Source: Pseudomonadota bacterium
GTDB taxonomy: Bacteria > Pseudomonadota > Gammaproteobacteria > Steroidobacterales > Steroidobacteraceae
NCBI GenBank assembly: GCA_021805865.1
Contig: JAJZDX010000018.1
Span: 1-51,349 of the forward strand
DNA length: 51,349 nt
Direction of reading: 5' to 3'
Position 1 is the first letter of the stretch, and the number at the start of each line of letters is the position of its first letter. A program made the translations under genes and the position numbers. Below, in pieces: positions 36,648 through 46,041 of this stretch. The notes below the pieces were generated by a model. It searched no databases and was not told the DNA's origin. It saw only the letters and a list, made by a program, of their open reading frames with translations.

Positions 36648-37613
36648 ATGGAATACCGGGATTACTACAAGATTCTGGGTGTGGTCCGGACGGCCACGGC
36701 CGAAGACATCAAGAAGTCCTACCGCCGGCTCGCTCGCAAGTACCATCCGGACGTCAGCAAGGAAAAGGACGCCGAGGAGAGGTTCAAGGAAGTGCAGGAG
36801 GCCTACGAGGTACTGAAGGATCCGGAGAAGCGCGCTGCCTACGATCAGCTCGGCAGCGGCTGGAAATCCGGCCAGCAGTTCCGGCCGCCGCCCGACTGGG
36901 CAAGCGGCTTCGAATTCAGCGGCGGCAGCCGCTCCGCCGGTGCCGGCGGAGCGCACGTGTTCGAGGAAGGTGGCTTCAGCGACTTTTTCTCCTCGCTCTT
37001 CGGCGGCGGCAGTCCCTTTGGAGCGGCCGGGAGACGGCAGCAGGGCGGGCGCGACCATCATGCCCGCATCGACATCGACCTCGAGGAGGCCTTCGGCGGG
37101 GGGACTCGCACACTCGACCTGAAACGGCCGGAGGTCAAGGCGGACGGAACGCTCGAGCTGCGCTCGCATACGGTGCGGGTCAGCATTCCCGCGGGCGTCG
37201 CCGATGGCCAGCTCATCCGGCTCGCCGGCCAGGGGGAAGCGGTCCCGGGGGGAGGACGCGCAGGCGACCTGTACCTGGAGGTGCACGTTCGCCCGCACCG
37301 CCTCTATCAGTTGGATGGGCGTGACATCATCCTGACGTTGCCGGTTGCACCCTGGGAGGCAGCCCTCGGGGCGACGGTAACCGTACCCACCCCCGGAGGT
37401 GCGGTCGAGATGCAAGTTCCGCCGGGCGCGCAGTCCGGTCAGAAGCTTCGGCTTCGGGGCCGTGGTCTGCCCGGTCAGCCGCCCGGCGACGCGTACGTGC
37501 AGCTCAAGGTCGTTCTGCCGCCCGCAACCGCGCCCGAGGCGCGCACGTTGTACGAGACCATGCGCACGAAGCTGGCGGACTTCGATCCACGCGCCGAGCT
37601 CAACAGGAGGTAA
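36648..37613 (+). CDS. cbpA: DnaJ-class curved-DNA-binding chaperone CbpA
   Basis: A 321-aa J-domain co-chaperone. The J domain ([20 protein letters not shown], then [10 protein letters not shown]) contains the HPD motif at 33-35 that stimulates DnaK. A Gly/Phe-rich linker ([18 protein letters not shown]) follows, then two C-terminal substrate-binding domains ([52 protein letters not shown]). There is no zinc-finger domain, which separates it from DnaJ. ATG 36648 is the family start. It is followed after 4 bp by its modulator gene. Confidence 0.95.
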   Translation: MEYRDYYKILGVVRTATAEDIKKSYRRLARKYHPDVSKEKDAEERFKEVQEAYEVLKDPEKRAAYDQLGSGWKSGQQFRPPPDWASGFEFSGGSRSAGAGGAHVFEEGGFSDFFSSLFGGGSPFGAAGRRQQGGRDHHARIDIDLEEAFGGGTRTLDLKRPEVKADGTLELRSHTVRVSIPAGVADGQLIRLAGQGEAVPGGGRAGDLYLEVHVRPHRLYQLDGRDIILTLPVAPWEAALGATVTVPTPGGAVEMQVPPGAQSGQKLRLRGRGLPGQPPGDAYVQLKVVLPPATAPEARTLYETMRTKLADFDPRAELNRR

Positions 37614-37617
37614 CGCT

Positions 37618-37941
37618 GTGACCGAAATCGTGCACGTGCATGAAGTCCGCTTGGTTGGGGACGCAGATTGGATCGCTGTCGCCGAGATCTGCCGGCTCTG
37701 CCGGCTCGACCTCACCGCCGTGATCGAGCTCGCCGACCTTGGCCTCGTCTCGCTCCGGGGCGGGTCGTCGGAGGAGTGGCAGCTGCCAGCGGCGGCGCTG
37801 CCACGCCTCGCCCTGGCCGGCCGGCTGATCCGCGATCTCGGGGTGAACGTCAGCGGCGCAGTGCTCGCGGTCGAGCTGTTGGAAGCGCAGCGGGAGCTCG
37901 AGAGTCTGGTCCGGCGCCTCGAGCGGTTGACAGGGCAATGA
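37618..37941 (+). CDS. cbpM: Chaperone modulator CbpM
   Basis: A 107-aa MerR-like helical protein that binds the J domain of CbpA and inhibits it. VAEICRLCRLDLTAVIELAD and LGLVSLRG form the winged-helix-like part. LPRLALAGRLIRDLGVNVSG and the C-terminal coiled coil LEAQRELESLVRRLERL are typical of CbpM. It starts with GTG at 37618 after a strong AGGAGG, 4 bp behind cbpA, so the two are translated together. Confidence 0.92.
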   Translation: MTEIVHVHEVRLVGDADWIAVAEICRLCRLDLTAVIELADLGLVSLRGGSSEEWQLPAAALPRLALAGRLIRDLGVNVSGAVLAVELLEAQRELESLVRRLERLTGQ

Positions 37942-38081
37942 GCGTGGCTCGACATCGGCTCGCCTGAGCATTCCGCTGCCTTTCCGCTCGTGCCGGGCGC
38001 CGTCGCACGGCGAGTTTGCACGCGCTGTGGGCCGGTTGGGCGTCGAAGCCTGCGGCGCGCGAGGCCGTCGTCGCCGCAGGG

Positions 38082-38519
38082 CTAGCCGGGCGGTAACATC
38101 CGGTGCCTTCCGGAGAATCTGTCCCTGAAGGCGAAGAAAAGGATGCCCGCGACCATCAGTCCGCAGAGTGCCACGACGACAACGCTGAGCGCATTCCTGA
38201 TCTGGGCGATGATCGGGACCGGCAGCCCCAGCGCCACGAATGCCAGCACGGATATCACGCCGAGCGCGGGAATCAGATAGTCGAAGGTTGCATGCTTCCA
38301 GCTCAATGCGGCACAGATCCCCGCCGTCACAAAGCCTGCTGTCACAATGCCTATGGACATGGGCCAGCCGCCGTAGGCGGAAATCGCCGGGACGAGCGCT
38401 CCTTGAAAGGCCTCGTTCCATTGCGGAACGCCCCAGAGCATTCCATAGGTCAGCGTCCCGGCGAACAGGAATCCCGCCAGGAGCGAAGACAACACGAAGC
38501 GTGGCGTACTTAAGCCCAT
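38082..38519 (-). CDS. Predicted four-span membrane protein, unknown
   Basis: A 145-aa integral membrane protein with four hydrophobic segments (FVLSSLLAGFLFAGTLTYGM; PMSIGIVTAGFVTAGICAAL; LIPALGVISVLAFVALGLPV; VVVALCGLMVAGILFFAF) and a short basic C-terminus. I do not recognise the family. ATG 38519 has GAGGG at good spacing; a GTG start at 38561 with GGAGG is the alternative. It lies 81 bp after an EthD-type gene on the same strand and may be cotranscribed with it. Confidence 0.65.
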   Translation of the reverse strand: MGLSTPRFVLSSLLAGFLFAGTLTYGMLWGVPQWNEAFQGALVPAISAYGGWPMSIGIVTAGFVTAGICAALSWKHATFDYLIPALGVISVLAFVALGLPVPIIAQIRNALSVVVVALCGLMVAGILFFAFRDRFSGRHRMLPPG

Positions 38520-38600
38520 ATCGACACCCTCGACGATCCTGGGCGATGTCGCCTTGCGCACCGCCTCCGCTGCATGGGCGGCATCGCCCGGCGGGTGCCT

Positions 38601-38921
38601 TCAGCTCTTTCCGACGACGACCTCGCTGATCTGCATGACCGGCGAGAGGTCGGTGTAGTTGGCAATGTCGGCCAGGATCTGCTCGGCATGCGGACCGAAG
38701 CCCGCCTGGAACGCTTCGACGGAATCGCTGAAGATGTGGCACATCGCGACGTAGGTCGCGGGACTGCCCGGTGCGGCGCCCGAGAGGCCTTTGTCGACCG
38801 TGTAATACTTGCACTTCTCGCCCATGAGGCGTTTCACGAGCGGCATGTGCCGGTCGCGATAGTAATCGTGGTCGAACCGGGCACCGGGCGTGTTCGGGTA
38901 CATTACGCTGACCTTGATCAT
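38601..38921 (-). CDS. EthD family protein
   Basis: A 106-aa ferredoxin-like-fold (dimeric alpha/beta barrel) protein. The EthD signature FDHDYYRDRHMPLVKRLMGE and the C-terminal FGPHAEQILADIANYTDLSP with QISEVV are clear. The first-described EthD is needed for ethyl tert-butyl ether breakdown, but most members have no known role. The start ATG at 38921 follows AGGGGGAG. Confidence 0.88.
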   Translation of the reverse strand: MIKVSVMYPNTPGARFDHDYYRDRHMPLVKRLMGEKCKYYTVDKGLSGAAPGSPATYVAMCHIFSDSVEAFQAGFGPHAEQILADIANYTDLSPVMQISEVVVGKS

Positions 38922-39042
38922 GGCACTCCCCCTGAGGCGACGGATCGGGTAGGGCTCCGCGGCGAATGGTGCAGCAGCTTGCGGACGGCGGCAACCTGCA
39001 CCGCCGGTGCCGCCAGCGTGATTGGGGGTATGCTAGCCGCAG

Positions 39043-39735
39043 ATGATGCGCCACGCCGTACTTTCGCTGCTCGGCGCCGCGGCCACGGCGCTGCTGGGCG
39101 GCTGCGCCGGGCCACCCATGTCCGCATCGGTCCGTGCGCCGCCGCAGGCGTTCCTCGCGGCCGATCCGGGCGTGCCGCCTCGCCCGGCCGTGATCGGTGT
39201 GCTCGTGGCCGGATGGCACAGCGGACTGATTCTGCCCATGCGGGAGACCGGCCCCCTGAGGCCGCTGCTGTTCGCGCACGCAGGTGAGCGCTACGTGAGC
39301 TTTGGTTGGGGCAATCGGCGCTTCTACATGGCATCTCATCCGACCTTCGCCGATGCGGTCGCCGCACTGTTCAGCTCCCCGAGCGTGTTGCTGGTCCAGG
39401 GGGCCCCCACACTGCGCGCGCTGGTCCCTTCGGGGGCGAGGTCTCGCTGGCTCTGCGCCGACCGGGCCGAGGTGTGGAAGGTCGACGCCTATCTGCGCCA
39501 TGCGCTGAGCCGGCTGCACGGCAAGCCGGTGAGACTCGGCACCGGACCTTGGGCCGGCAGTGCCTTCTATGCCTCGGGCGAGCGGTACGATGGGCTGCAC
39601 ACCTGCAATACCTGGACGGCGGACGCCCTGGAGTCCGCGGGGCTGCCGGTCCATTCCAGTGATGTGATCTTCTCGAGCCAGCTCGTTCATCTGATCGCGA
39701 AGCTGCCCGCCTGTCCCGCGAACAGATACCCCTGA
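39043..39735 (+). CDS. DUF2459 lipoprotein (TIGR02117-like)
   Basis: A 230-aa predicted envelope protein. The N-terminus has the lipobox LLGGC (cysteine near residue 21). The DUF2459 domain shows VLVAGWHSGLILPM, YVSFGWGNRRFYMA and the conserved DGLHTCNTWTADAL segment containing the family's Cys-Asn-Thr-Trp motif. The His/Cys arrangement suggests a cysteine-hydrolase fold, but no activity is known. It converges with ahpF, with 12 bp between stops. Confidence 0.85.
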   Translation: MMRHAVLSLLGAAATALLGGCAGPPMSASVRAPPQAFLAADPGVPPRPAVIGVLVAGWHSGLILPMRETGPLRPLLFAHAGERYVSFGWGNRRFYMASHPTFADAVAALFSSPSVLLVQGAPTLRALVPSGARSRWLCADRAEVWKVDAYLRHALSRLHGKPVRLGTGPWAGSAFYASGERYDGLHTCNTWTADALESAGLPVHSSDVIFSSQLVHLIAKLPACPANRYP

Positions 39736-39747
39736 CCCGGAACAGGC

Positions 39748-41337
39748 TCACGCCGCTATCCCGACATCTTCGGCCTCCGTCTGCTCGCCGTGACGGATGA
39801 GGTAGTCGAACGCGGACAGCGCCGCCGTCGAGCCCGCGCCGATCGCGATCACGATCTGCTTGAACGGGGTCGTGGTGGCGTCGCCGGCGGCGAAAACGCC
39901 GGGCACGGAGCACTGGCCGCGATCGTCTATCACGATCTCGCCGCGCTCCGACAGTGCCAGCGCGCCGCGCAGCCACTCGGTGTTCGGCAGCAATCCGATC
40001 TGGACGAATATCCCCTCCACGGCCAGCTCGTGCTGCGTCTCTTTCGTGCGATCCTGCCAGCGCAGCGCCGTTACCTTGCTTCCATCGCCAACGACCTCGG
40101 TCGTCTGTGCATTCAATCTCACTTCGACGTTCGGCAGGCTGCGGAGCTTGCGCTGCAGCACTTCGTCGGCGCGCAGGCGGGAGTCGAACTCGAGCAATGT
40201 GACGTGCGAAGTGATTCCCGCGAGGTCGATGGCCGCTTCGACACCGGAATTGCCGCCGCCAATCACCGCGACGCGCTTGCCTTTGAAGAGCGGCCCGTCG
40301 CAATGCGGGCAGTAGGCGACGCCGCGATTGCGGTAGCGCTCTTCCCCGGGCACGTTGAGCGTGCGCCAGCGCGCCCCGGTCGAGACGATCATGGTGCGGG
40401 AGCGTAAGGTTGCGCCGTTCTCGAGACGCACCGCCGCCAGTCCTCCCGCCGAGGCGGACGGAAGGAGCTGAGCCGCCTTTTGAGCGCTTATGACGTGCAC
40501 GCCGTGGTCACGGACATGCTGCTCCAGAGCTCTCCCGAGCTGCGGGCCCTCGACATGGGCGATGGAGATGAGATTCTCGATGCCGAGGGTATCGAGCACC
40601 TGGCCGCCGAATCGCTCCGCCACGAGGCCGGTTCGTATGCCTTTGCGGGCGGCGTAGACGGCCGCGGCCGCCCCCGCGGGTCCACCGCCCACGATGAGCA
40701 CGTCGTAAGGCGCTTCACCCTCGAGCCTCTCCCGCTCTTTTTCGGGGGAAGTCGTGTCGAGCTTCTCCAGAATCTGCCGCAGGTCCATGCGTCCCTGCGC
40801 GAACGGCTCACCGTTGAGAAAGACGCTCGGGACCGCCATGACCTCGCGCGCCTCGACTTCGCTTTGGAATGACGTGCCATCGATCGCGACGTGGCGGACG
40901 CGGGGGTTGAGCATGCTCATCAGATTGAGCGCCTGAACCACATCGGGGCAGTTCTGACACGAGAGGGAGAAATAGGTTTCGAAGCGATACTTGCCGGGGA
41001 GCTCGCGGACTCGCTGCAGGAGCTCCGGCTCGGCCTTGGGCGGATGACCGCCGACTTGCAGCAGTGCCAGCACCAAAGAGGAGAACTCGTGGCCGAGCGG
41101 TATTCCCGCAAAGCGCACGGAGATATCGGTGCCCGCCCGGCGGATCGCGAACGAGGGCTTGCGCGCATCGTCCGAGTGTTGCAGGCGGATCTTGTCCGAG
41201 AGTGCCGCGATCTGCTGCAAAAACTCCTCGAGCTCACGCGAGCCGGTGCTTTCATCGAGCGAGGCGTCGAGCTCGATGGGGAACGTGAGCCGCTCGAGAT
41301 ATGTCTTCAACTGGTTCTGCAGGGTGGAGTCGAGCAT
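39748..41337 (-). CDS. ahpF: Alkyl hydroperoxide reductase flavoprotein AhpF
   Basis: A 529-aa NADH-dependent flavoenzyme that re-reduces AhpC. The N-terminal double-thioredoxin domain has CQNC (Cys127, Cys130). FAD-binding [17 protein letters not shown] is near 217, the second redox pair YCPHC (Cys343, Cys346) follows, and the NADH-binding [16 protein letters not shown] and C-terminal [15 protein letters not shown] complete the enzyme. ATG 41337 is the family start; a longer upstream frame runs through the intergenic hairpin. It lies 80 bp downstream of ahpC in the same operon. Confidence 0.97.
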   Translation of the reverse strand: MLDSTLQNQLKTYLERLTFPIELDASLDESTGSRELEEFLQQIAALSDKIRLQHSDDARKPSFAIRRAGTDISVRFAGIPLGHEFSSLVLALLQVGGHPPKAEPELLQRVRELPGKYRFETYFSLSCQNCPDVVQALNLMSMLNPRVRHVAIDGTSFQSEVEAREVMAVPSVFLNGEPFAQGRMDLRQILEKLDTTSPEKERERLEGEAPYDVLIVGGGPAGAAAAVYAARKGIRTGLVAERFGGQVLDTLGIENLISIAHVEGPQLGRALEQHVRDHGVHVISAQKAAQLLPSASAGGLAAVRLENGATLRSRTMIVSTGARWRTLNVPGEERYRNRGVAYCPHCDGPLFKGKRVAVIGGGNSGVEAAIDLAGITSHVTLLEFDSRLRADEVLQRKLRSLPNVEVRLNAQTTEVVGDGSKVTALRWQDRTKETQHELAVEGIFVQIGLLPNTEWLRGALALSERGEIVIDDRGQCSVPGVFAAGDATTTPFKQIVIAIGAGSTAALSAFDYLIRHGEQTEAEDVGIAA

Positions 41338-41371
41338 GGTGTTGGTCCGTTTCGCAGGTGGAGTCGGGGCC

Positions 41372-41402
41372 GCCTGCGCCGGCTTTGGCGGCCGGCGCAG
41401 GC
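41372..41402 (-). terminator. Attenuating hairpin between ahpC and ahpF
   Basis: A perfect 11-bp stem (GCCTGCGCCGG / CCGGCGCAGGC) with a 9-nt loop fills the ahpC-ahpF gap. There is no T-tract. Its position suits partial termination or 3'-end protection that yields more AhpC than AhpF, which is a known feature of such operons. Confidence 0.55.
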
Positions 41403-41417
41403 GATCCATTGCGCCGC

Positions 41418-41981
41418 TCAGATCTTTCCGACCAGATCGAGCGAGGGGGCGAGGGTCTTCTCGCCTTCCTTCCACTTCGCCGGACAGACCTCACCGGGGT
41501 GGGCCGCGACGTACTGCGCCGCCTTGACCTTGCGCAGCAGCTCGCTGGCGTCGCGTCCGATGCCGCCGGCGGTGATCTCGACGATCTGGATGCGGCCCTC
41601 CGGGTCGACCACGAATGTGCCCCGATCCGCGAGGCCCGATTCCTCGATCAGTACCTCGAAATTGCGGGCCAGCACATGGTTGGGATCGCCGATGAGCGGG
41701 AACTGCACCTTGGAGATCGTCTCCGAGGTGTCGTGCCAGGCTTTGTGCGTGAAATGGGTGTCGGTCGACAGGCCGTAGATCTCGACGCCCAGGCGCTGGA
41801 ACTGCGGGTAAGTGTCCGCGAGATCCCCGAGCTCGGTCGGGCAGACGAACGTGAAATCGGCCGGATAGAAGAAGAACACCGCCCACTTGCCGCGCACGCT
41901 CGCTTCGGTGACCTCCACGAACTTTCCGCCATGGAATGCGGTGGCCTTGAAGGGCTTGATTTCCTTGTTGATGAGAGACAT
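41418..41981 (-). CDS. ahpC: Alkyl hydroperoxide reductase peroxiredoxin AhpC
   Basis: A 187-aa two-cysteine peroxiredoxin that reduces hydrogen peroxide, alkyl hydroperoxides and peroxynitrite. The peroxidatic Cys47 is in [13 protein letters not shown] and the resolving Cys166 in [24 protein letters not shown] and [12 protein letters not shown] are typical of the AhpC1 class. ATG 41981 has GAGGAG upstream. An OxyR-type site lies 68-104 bp upstream, so expression should rise with peroxide. Confidence 0.98.
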   Translation of the reverse strand: MSLINKEIKPFKATAFHGGKFVEVTEASVRGKWAVFFFYPADFTFVCPTELGDLADTYPQFQRLGVEIYGLSTDTHFTHKAWHDTSETISKVQFPLIGDPNHVLARNFEVLIEESGLADRGTFVVDPEGRIQIVEITAGGIGRDASELLRKVKAAQYVAAHPGEVCPAKWKEGEKTLAPSLDLVGKI

Positions 41982-42048
41982 GTGACTCGCTCCTCGTTGC
42001 TGGACTGGGAACGAGGCAAACTGTAGGACGGGTGTTGTGATAGAGGAA

Positions 42049-42085
42049 ATCGAAATATTCTATGTGCGCGATAGATAGACTCTAT
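42049..42085 (-). promoter_or_regulatory. OxyR binding site upstream of ahpC
   Basis: The 37-bp segment fits the full OxyR pattern of two ATAG-N7-CTAT units separated by 7 bp: ATCG-N7-CTAT (42049-42063), spacer GTGCGCG, then ATAG-N7-CTAT (42071-42085). Seven of the eight half-site ends are intact; the single deviation is ATCG for ATAG. It is placed 68 bp before the ahpC start. Confidence 0.8.
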
Positions 42086-42265
42086 CTGAGACGTGCTCAT
42101 TTCCGGGTAATGGCGCCGCGCACGGAGCGCACCGTGATCACGCACGGCCGAGCGAATTATGTCTTGTCGCGATGTTCGCCGTGACGCGACATTGCCCGGC
42201 CGCCCGGACGGTGGTAGCGTTTCCGACCGCGCGGATGGAATCGGAGGAAATCGGGGCAGCGACTG

Positions 42266-45200
42266 ATGGACAAGCCGATCTCGCTTGAGACGATTGAAGC
42301 CAGGGCACGCGCCACCGAATGGCTCGACGGTGGCGAGGTGGGCGCGCGCATCTCTTCGATGGACTGGGCCAAGACTAAGCTTGGTCCGATGGAGCATTGG
42401 CCCGGCAGTCTCAAGACCCTGCTGGGGGTCATGCTCGGCAGCCGCCTACCCATGCTGCTGTGGTGGGGGCCCGAGCTGCTGCATTTCTACAATGACGCCG
42501 TCCTTCCCATTCTGAGCGACAAGCACCCCGGCGCACTGGGTGCGCCGGCGGCGCAGGTATGGACGGAGGCCTGGGCCGTCGCGGGCCCCATGGCGGCGAG
42601 AGTCCAGGCCGGCGGTCCGGCAACGTGGGCCGAAGATCTGCAACGGTTCATCCCCAGAGCTGGAATCGTCGAAGAGAGTTATTTCACTTTCTCTTTCAGC
42701 CCGGCACCCGAGGAGGACCGGGTCGGCGGCGTGCTCATCACCGTCCAGGAAACGACCGCCAAGGTCCGCAGCGAGCGTCAGATCCGCATGTTGCACGAGC
42801 TTGTCGCCGGCGCATCCAACGCGAGGTGCGAAGAAGATGCCTATCGAGTCTCGATGCATGTCCTCGGAGGCAACGAGCTCGATCTGCCCTTCGTTCTCCT
42901 TTACACCGTGCACCCGGCCGAGGGCGCCGCCCGGCTCGCTGGCGCAAGCGGTTGGGGTGAATACGAGGGTCCCGCCAAGCCGTTCGATGTGCCTCTTGCG
43001 GGGGGCGCAGACCTCGACGGCGGGTGGCCGCTCGCCGAGGTGGTCAAAACCGGCCAGCCGGCCATCGTTGACGATCTTGCCCGGCGTTTCGGCGCATTGC
43101 CGGCGGACCGTTGGAACGGGCGTCCGCAGCGGGCGATTGCGATTCCCTTGTGCCATGCGGGGCAAGCGACGCCGTACGCGGTGCTGATAGGCGGCATCAG
43201 CGCACACCGTCCGTTCGATGAATGGTATCGGACATTTTTCCGCGCGACGGCCGACCAGGTCATGGCGGCCGTGGAACACGCCGGCGCGTACGACCAGGAG
43301 CGCAGGCGCGCCGAGGCGCTCGCCGAGGTCGATCGGGCGAAGACCGCGTTCTTTTCCAACATCAGCCACGAGTTCCGCACGCCGCTCACCCTGATGCTGG
43401 GGCCTCTCGAGGATGTGTTGCGCGAGGGGCGGCTCCCCGAGCCGTACCACGGGCAGATCGAGATCGCGTATCGCAACAGCCTGCGGCTGCTGAAGCTGGT
43501 GAACGTGCTGCTCGACTTCTCGCGCATCGAGGCCGGCCGCGCTCACGCGCTGTATCAGCCGACGGATCTCGCCTCGCTCACCGTCGATCTCGCCGGCAAC
43601 TTCCAGTCGGCGGCGGCTCGTGCCGGGCTCTCTTTGACCGTCGATTGCGCGCCGCTTCAGGAGCCGGTCTATGTCGATCGCGAGATGTGGGAGAAAATCG
43701 TACTGAACCTTCTCTCGAATGCATTCAAGCACACCTTCGAGGGCGGTATCGCCGTTCGCCTGGCGTGGTGCGATGGCGCGCGGCTCACGGTGGAGGACAG
43801 CGGCGTCGGTATTCCGGCCGAAGAGATCCCGCGGCTGTTCAACCGGTTCCACCGAGTCAAGGGCGGCGCTTCGCACACACACGAGGGTACGGGTATCGGA
43901 CTGTCGCTGGTGCGGGAGCTGGTGCAGGCGCATGGCGGCCGCATTCAGGTTGAGAGCGAGCCCGGCAAGGGCACCCGCTTCATCGTCACGCTGCCGGCCG
44001 GCGCGGCGCATCTGCCCCCGGAGCGGGTGACGGTCGCCAGCGACGCCACCGCGACGAAAGGGGCCGCGGTGTACGTGCAGGAGGTGCTGCACTGGCTGTC
44101 GCCCGCGCCGGTGAGCGGCCCGCCCGAGGCGCAGCGGCCGGCCGGGGACGCTTCGCCCGCCGTGTCGGCCCCCGCCGCAGCGCGGGCGCGCATCCTGTGG
44201 GCAGACGATAACGCGGATATGCGCCGCTACGTCACGCGTCTGTTGAGCGCATCGTACGAGGTCATCGAAGTCTCCGATGGCGAGGCGGCCATCGAGGCCG
44301 TCCGGGGCGCACCACCGCCCGATCTGGTGCTGTCGGATGTGACGATGCCGAGGCTCGACGGCTTCGGTCTTCTCAAGGCACTGCGCGCCGACGAGCGGAC
44401 CCGGCGGATCCCGGTCATTCTGCTCTCCGCGCGCGCCGGTGAGGAATCCTCCCTCGAGGGCCTCGATGCGGGCGCCGATGACTATCTGATCAAGCCCTTC
44501 TCGACACGCGAGCTCCTGGCGCGGGTGCGCACCCATCTCGATCTGGCGCGGCGGCGGCGGGAATGGGAGAGTCAGCTCGAGCAGAAGGTGGCCGAGCGCA
44601 CGGCTGACCTCGCCGCGGCGACGCGCAGGCTCACAGCCGAAAACACCAGACGCGAGGCCGCCGAGCGCAGGCTCCAGTCCGCCTACGATGACCTGCGTCG
44701 TACGCAAAGGACCGTGCTTCAGCAGGAACGTCTGCGGGCTCTCGGACAGATGGCGAGCGGTATCGCGCACGACATCGACAATGCGATCTCTCCAGCGGCA
44801 CTCTATGTGGAGAACCTTCTCGAGTCCGAGCCGGCACTGAGCCCCCGGGCGCGCCAGTATCTGCCGGTGGTGCTGCGCGCGATCGGCGATGTCGAGGCCA
44901 CGGTCGATCGCATGCGCGAGTTTTACCGCACGCGCGAGCACGAGGCGACGCTGATTTCGGTGGACCTCAACGATCTCATCGAGCAGACCATCGAGTTGAC
45001 GAGCGCCCGCTGGAGCGACATGCCGCTGAAGAGGGGAATCGTCATCACGGTGGTCAAGGAGCTCGGCAGCGGGTTGCCGCCCGTGCTGGGCATCGAGAGT
45101 GAGATCCGGATGGCGCTCACCAATCTGATCTTCAACGCCGTCGATGCCATGCCGAAGGGAGGGACGTTGACGCTGCGGACCAAAGAGGTGCCGGCGGCCG

Positions 45201-45922
45201 AGGACGCTGACCGGTCGGTGCACCCGCAGCCCAGTGTCTGTGTCGAGGTGACCGATACCGGCATGGGAATGGACGAGAAGACGAGCAGCCAGTGTCTGGA
45301 GCCGTTTTTCACCACCAAGGGAGAGCGTGGAACCGGTTTGGGGCTTGCCATGGTGTACGGGGCGGTCCGGCGCCACGACGCCGAGATCAGGATCGAGAGC
45401 GTTCCGGACCGCGGAACCACGGTGCGCGTCACGTTTCCGATCCCGATCGTGGCCCGCGCGGCGCCTGCGCATGCGCAGCCGCTCGAGGCGCCGCCGCGGC
45501 GGCTGCGCATTCTGGTGATCGACGACGATCCCCTGGTCCTGAAATCCCTCAGCGATACGCTGGAAGCCGAGGGGCATGTCGTGGCCATCGCCGCCGATTC
45601 GCGCCACGGTGTGGACGCATTTCGCCGAGCTCAGCCGATGGAGCCGTTTTCCGTGGTCATCACCGACCTCGGAATGCCGCACCTCGATGGGTATGGGGTC
45701 GCAAAGGCTGTCAAAGAGGCTTCGCCCATGACACCCGTCATTCTCCTGACGGGCTGGGGACGCCGCGTGGACTCAGAGCGGGACACGCCCCCCAATGTCG
45801 ATCGCTTGCTCGCCAAGCCGCCGAAGCTGCGCGAGCTGCGGGCGGCATTGGCCGAGTGCTGCGCCGCGAGGGAGCGGGGCCTGGATGGTGCGGACGTGCT
45901 CGATTCCGCCTCGCAAGGCTGA
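42266..45922 (+). CDS. Hybrid sensor histidine kinase with two kinase cores and two receiver domains
   Basis: A 1218-aa protein with no membrane span, so probably cytosolic. In order: PAS-like domain (about 45-170, PMLLWWGPELLHFYNDA), GAF-like domain (180-345), first kinase core with His368 (NISHEFRTPL), N box NLLSNAFKHT and G boxes VEDSGVGI and GTGIGLSLV. A first receiver follows (ADDN near 646, phospho-acceptor Asp691 in LSDVTMPRLDG), then a coiled-coil linker. The second kinase core has His835 (GIAHDIDNAISP), NLIFNAVDAMPKGG and GTGLGLAMVYG. A second receiver (IDDDP, acceptor Asp1134 in ITDLGMPHLDG) ends the protein. No output domain or neighbouring regulator gene is present. The signal is unknown. 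Confidence 0.93.
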   Translation: MDKPISLETIEARARATEWLDGGEVGARISSMDWAKTKLGPMEHWPGSLKTLLGVMLGSRLPMLLWWGPELLHFYNDAVLPILSDKHPGALGAPAAQVWTEAWAVAGPMAARVQAGGPATWAEDLQRFIPRAGIVEESYFTFSFSPAPEEDRVGGVLITVQETTAKVRSERQIRMLHELVAGASNARCEEDAYRVSMHVLGGNELDLPFVLLYTVHPAEGAARLAGASGWGEYEGPAKPFDVPLAGGADLDGGWPLAEVVKTGQPAIVDDLARRFGALPADRWNGRPQRAIAIPLCHAGQATPYAVLIGGISAHRPFDEWYRTFFRATADQVMAAVEHAGAYDQERRRAEALAEVDRAKTAFFSNISHEFRTPLTLMLGPLEDVLREGRLPEPYHGQIEIAYRNSLRLLKLVNVLLDFSRIEAGRAHALYQPTDLASLTVDLAGNFQSAAARAGLSLTVDCAPLQEPVYVDREMWEKIVLNLLSNAFKHTFEGGIAVRLAWCDGARLTVEDSGVGIPAEEIPRLFNRFHRVKGGASHTHEGTGIGLSLVRELVQAHGGRIQVESEPGKGTRFIVTLPAGAAHLPPERVTVASDATATKGAAVYVQEVLHWLSPAPVSGPPEAQRPAGDASPAVSAPAAARARILWADDNADMRRYVTRLLSASYEVIEVSDGEAAIEAVRGAPPPDLVLSDVTMPRLDGFGLLKALRADERTRRIPVILLSARAGEESSLEGLDAGADDYLIKPFSTRELLARVRTHLDLARRRREWESQLEQKVAERTADLAAATRRLTAENTRREAAERRLQSAYDDLRRTQRTVLQQERLRALGQMASGIAHDIDNAISPAALYVENLLESEPALSPRARQYLPVVLRAIGDVEATVDRMREFYRTREHEATLISVDLNDLIEQTIELTSARWSDMPLKRGIVITVVKELGSGLPPVLGIESEIRMALTNLIFNAVDAMPKGGTLTLRTKEVPAAEDADRSVHPQPSVCVEVTDTGMGMDEKTSSQCLEPFFTTKGERGTGLGLAMVYGAVRRHDAEIRIESVPDRGTTVRVTFPIPIVARAAPAHAQPLEAPPRRLRILVIDDDPLVLKSLSDTLEAEGHVVAIAADSRHGVDAFRRAQPMEPFSVVITDLGMPHLDGYGVAKAVKEASPMTPVILLTGWGRRVDSERDTPPNVDRLLAKPPKLRELRAALAECCAARERGLDGADVLDSASQG

Positions 45923-46041
45923 TCGGTCACCGGCGCGCGCGGCGCGCCGCAGCGGCTTCCTTGTGCGCGGTGCCTGTCCTGGGGATTCCCGGCGCCGTGT
46001 ATGAGATCATCACGAGTCCCGCCTGCCGCCCGAGGTTATCC

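Noticed and set aside
42446..45682. 1078-codon minus-strand frame across the hybrid kinase
   Set aside because: Composition artefact of high third-position GC; kinase and receiver motifs are all on the plus strand.
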